From assembly GCA_003509235.1 (NCBI GenBank), contig DONH01000383.1, positions 1-5,943 of the forward strand: DNA of 5,943 nucleotides. Direction: 5' to 3'. Within the stretch, counting starts at the first letter, position 1, and the number at the start of each line of letters is the position of its first letter. The position numbers were made by a program, and so were the translations under genes. Source of the DNA: Planctomycetaceae bacterium (GTDB taxonomy: Bacteria; Planctomycetota; Planctomycetia; Pirellulales; UBA1268). Positions 1 to 4,929 of this stretch are shown here, one piece after another. The notes beneath the pieces are model-generated. The model was not told the DNA's origin. It worked only from the letters and a program-made list of their open reading frames with translations, and ran no database searches.

Positions 1-515
1 ATTGTTTTTTTGTACTGATAGAAAGACGGAATACAGAATTCACAGTGAGCATCATTTGATGTAGGACATTTGGGAAATGTTGTTTGCGACTGTTTCTTTG
101 ATTTCGGTTTACGCCTTTATTGTTGAATGATTTGAATGCTCCTCTGTGTCTCACGCGAAAGTCAGATCTTTTTTGGCTATCGCGTCGATATGCGTGAAAG
201 AGCGTTCGCGTGTCAGTGTGCACACACCACGTTTCTATTTTGGTGATACTCGCTCGCGAAGCTCGCAGGCACACGATTGGACGGAATTATTGTGCAGGCC
301 GAGAAAGTCGAAGACTGTTTCTAGAAGGCATCATGAATCCGGTGTTATTGGGAATGGTTTCGTCACGACAGCTATGCGCTGATTGCTATTTTTACGGCAC
401 TTCTGAGTGGCGGAGGTTGCGAAAGTGCCGTTGACCGTCGTGATCTCTCGCGTCTACCCTCTGGATTGAGAGAAGTAGGCTGATTGGAGACATCTGCTAG
501 GAGGCTATAGGCGTC

Positions 516-575
516 TTGGCCGACTGGCTCGCTATGGTCGAAAGAGCTAGTTACTGTCACGCAAAGTCAGGGTGA
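516..575 (+). CDS. Possible 19-codon leader ORF ahead of the glycosyltransferase
   Basis: This is a tentative small frame that starts with TTG and is preceded by a perfect AGGAGG at 499-504, 11 nt upstream, which is longer than the best spacing. An internal ATG at 534 gives a 13-residue version. The frame reads LADWLAMVERASYCHAKSG and stops with TGA at 573-575, four bases before the GTG start of the glycosyltransferase and inside its ribosome binding site. That arrangement would allow translational coupling. The peptide has no recognisable domain and is not an obvious attenuator: there is no run of one amino acid and no clear terminator hairpin. It could easily be chance. Confidence 0.15.
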   Translation: MADWLAMVERASYCHAKSG

Positions 576-577
576 GG
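569..577 (+). promoter_or_regulatory. Ribosome binding site deciding the GTG start
   Basis: AGGGTGAGG lies just ahead of GTG 580, with AGGG ending 7 nt upstream and GAGG 2 nt upstream. In the glycosyltransferase frame there is a stop at 508-510 and no ATG, GTG or TTG between it and 580. The next candidate, the ATG at residue 16, would cut off the first beta strand of the family fold. The GTG is therefore the best start. Confidence 0.6.
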
Positions 578-579
578 AC

Positions 580-1623
580 GTGCCAACAATTTCTATCGAT
601 TCTCCGCGATTTCTCATCTCGCGTATGAGTGCCATTGGTGACACGGTGCTCACGCTGCCGGTTGCCTGTGCGTTGCGAGAACGGTTCCCGAAAGCGTTTA
701 TTGGCTGGGCTGTTGAAGAAAAGTCATCAGCTATGGTGGTTGGGCATCCGTGCATCGATCAAGTCTTTACGTTGCCGCGGGGCTGGTTTCTCTCTCTGAA
801 GAAATGCAAGACCCTTCGTAACGAGTTGCGGGCGCAACGGTTTACGGTGAGTATCGATTGTCAGGGAAATACCAAGAGTTCGCTCGCCTGCTGGCTATCA
901 GGTGCCAGACACCGTATTGGGTGTCGTGGGCAATACGGTACCGAATTAAGCCCGTACTTGAACAATATTCTTGTGACACCAGAGCGGCCACATCTCACTG
1001 ATCGTTGTGTCGAGTTACTTGCTCCAATTGGTCTCACGAATCCTGAGATTGATTGGCAACTTCCTCGCAATGAGGGGGCTGAACATGCTGCAGCAAGGCT
1101 GTTGGCAGACCTTCCGCTACAGGGCCCGTTTGCGATAATTAACCCTGGTGCGACGTGGGAATCCAAGTTATGGGAGATGGATCGCTTTGCTGCTGTTGCT
1201 CGATACCTCGGGGAGCGGCGTGGGCTCAAGTCATTAGTGGTCTGGGGTAGCAAGCAGGAGTTGGATTTTGCGAATCAGATTGTGTCCGCGGCTGATGGGC
1301 ATGCGGTGCTGGCACCGCGAACAAGCTTGCAAGAACTTGTGGCAGTTTTGCGTCAGGGTACGATCTTCGTCAGTTCTGATACTGGTCCGCTGCACATGTC
1401 AGTTGCCGTGGGTACACCGAGTATTGGTTTATATGGTGCAACCCGTCCAGCCGATTGTGGCCCGTATGGATCGCCACACATTGGGATCCAAGAGCGATAT
1501 GAAAGTGGCTCACGAAATGCACGTCGCAAGGCGGATAATTCAGCCATGCGAGAAATATCTGTTGAACGAGTCTGTTCTGAATGTGATCACGTGCTTGATG
1601 CCTCGTTGCGGACGGTGGCATGA
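580..1623 (+). CDS. Glycosyltransferase family 9 (LPS heptosyltransferase type)
   Basis: This 347-residue protein is predicted to transfer a heptose or related sugar from a nucleotide-sugar donor to a surface glycolipid or polysaccharide core, working at the cytoplasmic face of the inner membrane. The visible support is the GT9 layout with a GT-B fold. An N-terminal strand leads into MSAIGDTVLTLPV (16-28), where Asp21 matches the catalytic Asp of the WaaC/WaaF family. In the second half, INPGATWESKLWEMDRF (187-203) is the family's donor-binding segment, and SSDTGPLHMSVAVGTP (265-280) followed by IGLYGATRP (282-290) is the conserved C-terminal nucleotide-sugar site. Its length matches the family, which is usually about 330-360 residues. 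Start is GTG with a good ribosome binding site. I cannot tell heptosyltransferase I from II or from other GT9 enzymes, so no symbol is given. It stands alone apart from a 2OG oxygenase 140 nt downstream on the same strand. Confidence 0.9.
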   Translation: MPTISIDSPRFLISRMSAIGDTVLTLPVACALRERFPKAFIGWAVEEKSSAMVVGHPCIDQVFTLPRGWFLSLKKCKTLRNELRAQRFTVSIDCQGNTKSSLACWLSGARHRIGCRGQYGTELSPYLNNILVTPERPHLTDRCVELLAPIGLTNPEIDWQLPRNEGAEHAAARLLADLPLQGPFAIINPGATWESKLWEMDRFAAVARYLGERRGLKSLVVWGSKQELDFANQIVSAADGHAVLAPRTSLQELVAVLRQGTIFVSSDTGPLHMSVAVGTPSIGLYGATRPADCGPYGSPHIGIQERYESGSRNARRKADNSAMREISVERVCSECDHVLDASLRTVA

Positions 1624-1763
1624 GAGTGATCAACAGTCTTTGTAGGCTCTTCTTCGTAGCGGCAATGGCGAAAAGAATAGTGCGTGCGAGTTGCTGTTCC
1701 CCATAAGCGTGTCGTGTCGCTATCATCTTGGAATGTTAATTTAGTCGATGAAAGGAATCTGCA

Positions 1764-2396
1764 ATGTCGATGCTTAATATTGAGTCATTTCGTGACACGT
1801 CGCTGACGAGCGATCCATATGAGTATTTAGTGCTGCCCGGTTTTGTGCGGGCAGATTGTCTCAAACGAATCGAAGCAGATTTCCCAAAGATTGAGCAAGG
1901 CGGGAGTTTTCCACTTGCTTCATTAACTTTTGGGGACGCATTTGGTGAATTAAGTGATGAACTGCTTGGGGACAGTGTCAGAGCGGCGTTTTCCGACAAG
2001 TTCGAGTTAGACCTTGCTGGTCGGCCGGCGACATTAACGGTTCGTGGGCGATGCAGGTCGAAGGATGGAAAGGTTCACACGGATAGTCGATCGAAACTGA
2101 TCACCGCACTGATTTATCTAAATGATGATTGGTCAGGGGGTGGCGGGCAGCTTCGGCTATTGCGATCAAATAATATTGAGGATGTGATTGCTGAAGTGCC
2201 ACCGCACGCAGGAACGTTGATCTGTTTTCGGAATCGTGAAAATGCGTGGCATGGCCATACTTCCTACGAAGGGCCTCGCCGCGCGTTGCAACTCAATTGG
2301 GTTGTTGATGACGCCGCTGCTCGAAAATCTGAAAGACGTCATGGTCTTTCAGCGCGTTTAAAGAGCTTGAGCCGGTCTCTCTTCTCTCGTACGTAG
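1764..2396 (+). CDS. 2-oxoglutarate/Fe(II)-dependent oxygenase
   Basis: This 210-residue protein is predicted to be a soluble hydroxylase of the prolyl-4-hydroxylase-like superfamily (PF13640 type), coupling oxidation of a substrate to decarboxylation of 2-oxoglutarate. The iron triad is visible: His105 and Asp107 in KVHTDSRSK, and His163 in AWHGHTSYEGPRRALQLNW. Arg172 (or Arg173), nine to ten residues after the last His, fits the residue that binds the 2-oxoglutarate carboxylate. Between them, ITALIYLNDDWSGGGGQLRL (113-132) is the typical strand and turn of the double-stranded beta helix. There is no signal peptide, and the C-terminal 25 residues are rich in Arg, Lys and Ser. The ATG start has AAAGGAA 7 nt upstream. 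The substrate cannot be read from the sequence. Relatives act on proteins, sugars and small molecules, and the neighbouring glycosyltransferase makes a surface-glycan role possible but unproven. Confidence 0.85.
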   Translation: MSMLNIESFRDTSLTSDPYEYLVLPGFVRADCLKRIEADFPKIEQGGSFPLASLTFGDAFGELSDELLGDSVRAAFSDKFELDLAGRPATLTVRGRCRSKDGKVHTDSRSKLITALIYLNDDWSGGGGQLRLLRSNNIEDVIAEVPPHAGTLICFRNRENAWHGHTSYEGPRRALQLNWVVDDAAARKSERRHGLSARLKSLSRSLFSRT

Positions 2397-2687
2397 ACCA
2401 GGCGATGTATGATCCGGTAACGGAAGCACAATTCTCAATGTAATTCTCAAAGATTTCATAAAATACTTCGTTTGCTGTTTCGATTCGCTTACGTCTCGGG
2501 ATTGTGAACAGGTTTGCTCCCCGGGTCGAGTTTTGCCAGCTCAAGTATGAATGGTATGAGCTGTGGTCGATGCTATCTGCTGAAACGAAAACTCGCCGGT
2601 GCAGAATAATTTCTCTGAAGGGAATACTCAGTAAAGAATGCCTTTTCCTTATTCACTGATATTTAAAGCGGTGCATGGAATCGCTGG
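2397..2687. other. Gap between two convergent genes
   Basis: This 291-nt stretch lies between the ends of the oxygenase gene (+) and the exported-protein gene (-). I see no supportable coding sequence or RNA gene. A direct repeat, AATTCTCAA, occurs at 2430-2438 and 2442-2450. A convergent pair would be expected to need terminators, but I found no GC-rich hairpin followed by a T run on either strand. An open frame on the - strand (2293-2544) runs into the oxygenase gene and shows no domain, so I did not call it. Confidence 0.5.
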
Positions 2688-3362
2688 TTACTTCTTCTTA
2701 GCTTCCCACAATGAAACATTGCGAAACTGGGCCCCTTCACCCCCGGCGATAAAACCAATGCGTCCCTTGCGGTCTGCGAAGCGTGTGTGTTTTGCTTCCA
2801 ATATATGGTCATCAATACAAGCGAGGAACTGACTTCCCTGAACTTCGATCACAAACCTGTGCCAGGTGTTGGTGTCAACCGGGATGTCAATTCTGGTCAG
2901 GACTTCTGAGCGGGTTTCCTTGGAGATGCCAGTCATCTTCTGAATCCAGATTGATTTTTTTGTGATCAAGACTCGCCCGAGATGAAGAGGCGGCTGGTTG
3001 GAATCACGCGTAATCACGCCGACCTGGTGCGCGTCGCCAAGCTTAAACTCACCACTGATCACAAAATCATCTAAATCAACGAGTTGATCGCAACCGGCAG
3101 CATGACCTTTCGGTCGTTTCTTGCTAGGTAGCTCACTAATGCCATAGGCTGCACCATCTACGATCTTCCAGTCACCGAGGACAGTCGCCCAGCCTGTTGT
3201 GCCACGCTTCTTTTGAGTGCCAACGGAGTCTTCTCGATCGAACTTTTCAGTTGTAATCAACTTACCTGGTTCGACTAATTTTGTGGCAGGCGGGGTCGGT
3301 TCATCAGCAAATGTAGGGTGCGCGAAGACGAAAAACAGTAAGGACAGCGTGAGGCGTTTCAT
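2688..3362 (-). CDS. Exported DUF1080/LamG-like domain protein
   Basis: This 224-residue protein carries a clear signal peptide: MKR, a hydrophobic stretch LTLSLLFFVFA, then PTFA with predicted cleavage after Ala19. The mature protein should be periplasmic or secreted. One domain fills residues about 36-221 and resembles the concanavalin-like DUF1080 (3-keto-disaccharide hydrolase) or LamG folds common in planctomycetes. Visible hallmarks are GDWKIVDGAAYG (63-74), the strand DFVISGEFKLGD (99-110), NTWHRFVIEVQG (165-176) and the closing RIGFIAGGEGAQFRNVSLWE (201-220). Such domains bind or cleave carbohydrates, but I cannot identify catalytic residues, so the function is open. The ATG start has no Shine-Dalgarno sequence. 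The gene is alone on its strand: the tRNA upstream is divergent and the oxygenase downstream is convergent. A repeat and palindrome cluster lies 34-72 nt before the start. Confidence 0.75.
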   Translation of the reverse strand: MKRLTLSLLFFVFAHPTFADEPTPPATKLVEPGKLITTEKFDREDSVGTQKKRGTTGWATVLGDWKIVDGAAYGISELPSKKRPKGHAAGCDQLVDLDDFVISGEFKLGDAHQVGVITRDSNQPPLHLGRVLITKKSIWIQKMTGISKETRSEVLTRIDIPVDTNTWHRFVIEVQGSQFLACIDDHILEAKHTRFADRKGRIGFIAGGEGAQFRNVSLWEAKKK

Positions 3363-3395
3363 AGTGAAGTGGTGCTTTCGGAAGTTCGGTACAGG

Positions 3396-3434
3396 GAAGG
3401 AATCAAAGAATTCTTAATCATACCCGAAGGAATC
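3396..3434. repeat. Direct repeat flanking a 10-bp palindrome, possible operator
   Basis: GAAGGAATC occurs at 3396-3404 and again at 3426-3434, exactly 30 bp apart start to start, or about three helical turns. Between the copies lies the perfect palindrome AAGAATTCTT (3406-3415). The cluster sits in the region between the divergent exported-protein gene and the tRNA, where a regulator of the former could bind. The repeats are seen directly; an operator role is inference. Confidence 0.35.
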
Positions 3435-3471
3435 GCTTGAAGCCCTCAGAGTTGCCTCACAGGATCGGACA

Positions 3472-3499
3472 TTCACACGGCTCTAGGGTCTGATAGACT
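3472..3499 (+). promoter_or_regulatory. Candidate sigma-70 promoter of the tRNA
   Basis: TTCACA (3472-3477) matches five of six bases of the -35 consensus. TAGACT (3494-3499) matches four of six of the -10 consensus, with a 16-nt spacer. Transcription would begin about 10 nt before the mature tRNA. Position and spacing fit a tRNA promoter, but boxes of this quality occur often by chance. The inverted repeat ACTCT-ACG-AGAGT (3497-3509) overlaps the expected start point. Confidence 0.3.
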
Positions 3500-3516
3500 C
3501 TACGAGAGTTGATTTC

Positions 3517-3599
3517 GGAGGGTATGCGAATTGGCCAGCGGTCTGACTCGAAATCAGATGCCCAGCAATGGGTTGAGGGTTCGAATCCCTTGCCCTCCG
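3517..3599 (+). tRNA. tRNA-Ser (anticodon CGA)
   Basis: A class II tRNA that reads the serine codon UCG. The anticodon stem is a perfect 5 bp, TCTGA (3542-3546) with TCAGA (3554-3558), closing the loop CTCGAAA with anticodon CGA at 3549-3551. The long variable arm typical of serine tRNAs is CCCA (3561-3564) with TGGG (3569-3572), capped by a GCAA tetraloop. The T arm is GAGGG (3575-3579) with CCCTT (3587-3591) around loop TTCGAAT. The acceptor stem pairs GGAGGG (3517-3522) with CCCTCC (3593-3598), and the discriminator is G3599. CCA is not encoded (CTT follows), so a CCA-adding enzyme is needed. The D loop carries the conserved GG (3533-3534). The acceptor/D-arm junction is irregular: aligning T8-A9 on 3523-3524 leaves one base too few on the 5' side. 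This may be a real variant. Confidence 0.92.
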
Positions 3600-3620
3600 C
3601 TTGCGTGACCGTATGGATGG

Positions 3621-3660
3621 GTGCCATTCTCCTCTGAGAGAAGGCACTGCCATGAGGCAG
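3621..3660. terminator. Tandem hairpins between convergent tRNA and RNase D genes
   Basis: Two stem-loops lie between the tRNA end and the RNase D stop. The first pairs GTGCC-TTCTC (3621-3631, with A3626 bulged) with GAGAA-GGCAC (3638-3647) around a 6-nt loop. The second pairs CTGCC (3647-3651) with GGCAG (3656-3660) around ATGA; the two share base 3647. The position suits termination or 3'-end protection for transcripts from either side. Neither is followed by a T run on either strand, so it is not a classical intrinsic terminator. Confidence 0.35.
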
Positions 3661-3667
3661 GAAAGGC

Positions 3668-4918
3668 TTAGTTGCTTGCGTCGTCTGGTGGAGAACGGCT
3701 CTCAGTTCGGTCAATAACAAGAGGATCCCGTGATGTGAGGTCACTGATCCGAAGAGACGCTCGGCCAGCCAGAAGATCGTCAATGAGATCTCCAACAACC
3801 TCTGCCCGCCAGCCACAGAGGAGTGCAGGTGGCGTGTCGTCTTTGCCATGGCCAAGTTTGTAAGCGAGGAGTTCTCGCATGTCGCTGGCTGTGCCAACAA
3901 GCGAAGGAGCAATTTCCAACTGCCGACAAAGGCCGCCCACGGCAGTCGCCAGAAACTGTCCAAGTACATTGAGTTGCGGTGGTGGTGCTTTATGCCGTTC
4001 ACCACCAGGCAGTTCGTCCTCTGTAAGTGCGAGCCCGCGCTCAATGGCATCCGCGATTTGTGGAAGAATATGACGAAAGTCTGAACGTTGCATGCCACGA
4101 ATTGCAGAAATCTGCTGAGGGTCTGTGTTCTTTCGCTTAGAAAGTTCAACAAGGAGATCATCACGCAACACCCGTTTTGGTGGCATGTCACGTGACTCGG
4201 CAAGACTGTCACGCCAGTGCCAGAGTTCCCGAGCGATTGCAAGTTCTCGTCTATTCAAACCATTGAGGCCAGAGACTCGTCGCCATCGCTTCCTTGTGAA
4301 TGAGGAAGTCACTCCGTCTATCCAGCTGAGCATTTCTTCATGCATCCAGGCTGTGCGGTCCCGTTCTTCCAGTCTTGCTTCAAGTGTCTTCCAGAGTGCA
4401 TCGAGATGACGAACGTCATCAAGTGCGTACTCGATCTGTGCCGGAGTAAGTGGCCTCTTTCGCCAGTCAGTGCGTGTCTCGCCTTTGTTGGTTGGCTGCC
4501 CAAGGATGCGACGTACGATTGATGCGTATCCTGCGGGGTAGTCGTGATCAACCAGGCCCGCCGCCACCTGGACATCAAAGAGATGTGCAGGCCGCTCTCC
4601 GATAGCGTGCAAAATAAATCCCATTTCTTCACGACCGGCATGCACGACCGTTGTTCGCTTCGGGTCTGTCATGAGTCGCCAAAACGGATCAAGTTCCTGA
4701 ACTTTCAGTGTGTCGATAACAGCCAGTTCGTCTCCCGCAGCAACTTGGATGAGGCACAGATGGCTGCGGTAAGTGTGTTCTGACACAAATTCGGTATCAA
4801 AGCCAAGAGAGTCATGCTGCTCCAGTCGTTCCACCAAAGACGCGAGCTGGCTCTCGGTCGTAATGAACTCATATTCACTTGGTGCTTGATGAGAACGCTT
4901 CACGAAAAAATATTCCAC
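3668..4918 (-). CDS. rnd: Ribonuclease D
   Basis: Predicted 3'-5' exoribonuclease, about 416 residues, that trims 3' ends of tRNA precursors and other stable RNAs in the cytoplasm. Counted from the GTG at 4981, the DEDDy exonuclease domain covers about 37-205. Exo I is FDTE with Asp62 and Glu64. Exo II lies in VVHAGREEM (112-120), where Glu119 stands at the place of the usual catalytic Asp. Exo III is Tyr185-x3-Asp189 in YALDDV. ETRTDWRKRPL (168-178) is a family signature. An HRDC domain follows (about 243-318), then a second helical region (about 335-415), giving the usual RNase D architecture. Start choice is uncertain: in-frame GTG codons lie at 4981, 4918 and 4903, none with a good Shine-Dalgarno. 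I chose 4918 because it falls 11 nt after the upstream transporter stop; 4981 would overlap that gene by 52 nt and add Cys-rich sequence foreign to the family. Confidence 0.88.
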   Translation of the reverse strand: MEYFFVKRSHQAPSEYEFITTESQLASLVERLEQHDSLGFDTEFVSEHTYRSHLCLIQVAAGDELAVIDTLKVQELDPFWRLMTDPKRTTVVHAGREEMGFILHAIGERPAHLFDVQVAAGLVDHDYPAGYASIVRRILGQPTNKGETRTDWRKRPLTPAQIEYALDDVRHLDALWKTLEARLEERDRTAWMHEEMLSWIDGVTSSFTRKRWRRVSGLNGLNRRELAIARELWHWRDSLAESRDMPPKRVLRDDLLVELSKRKNTDPQQISAIRGMQRSDFRHILPQIADAIERGLALTEDELPGGERHKAPPPQLNVLGQFLATAVGGLCRQLEIAPSLVGTASDMRELLAYKLGHGKDDTPPALLCGWRAEVVGDLIDDLLAGRASLRISDLTSRDPLVIDRTESRSPPDDASN

Positions 4919-4929
4919 ACAGCAAATAG

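Larger units (their letters stand above)
1..579. other. Gene-less left flank
   Basis: I see no supportable gene in this stretch. The short open frames on both strands have no recognisable domain, no good ribosome binding site and overlap each other. The stretch begins with a run of seven T (5-11) that could be the tail of a terminator lying before the window, but the hairpin part is not visible. A short direct repeat, TTGAATG, occurs at 123-129 and 132-138. The last 80 bases hold a consensus-like AGGAGG at 499-504 and a 19-codon frame that stops just before the glycosyltransferase start. The region most likely contains the promoter of that gene, but I could not identify it convincingly. Confidence 0.55.

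Noticed and set aside
431..460. Possible promoter TTGACC - 18 nt - TACCCT upstream of the glycosyltransferase
   Set aside because: The -35 box is good, but the -10 box matches only three of six bases, and comparable pairs are expected by chance in several hundred bases.
861..1253. 130-codon - strand open frame inside the glycosyltransferase
   Set aside because: It is antisense to a well-supported gene, with Arg/Ser-rich, low-complexity composition typical of a shadow frame.
1647..1680. Imperfect hairpin after the glycosyltransferase, CTCTTCTT with AAGAATAG
   Set aside because: It is AT-rich with a mismatch and a long loop, and no T run follows, so it does not support a terminator call.
1691..1726. 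Possible promoter ahead of the oxygenase: TTGCTG and TATCAT
   Set aside because: TATCAT is a good -10 match, but the spacer to TTGCTG is 24 nt and the nearer candidate TTCCCC is a poor -35.
2293..2544. 83-codon - strand open frame overlapping the oxygenase 3' end
   Set aside because: It overlaps the oxygenase by about 100 nt antisense, has no recognisable domain and no Shine-Dalgarno.
3517..3600. tRNA 3' end as an integration site for a mobile element
   Set aside because: I saw no repeat of the tRNA 3' end elsewhere in the window and no integrase or phage gene nearby.
3457..4242. Long - strand open frame (261 codons) overlapping the tRNA and RNase D
   Set aside because: It runs through the tRNA gene and lies in another frame of RNase D, which has clear catalytic motifs. 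The translation shows no domain.
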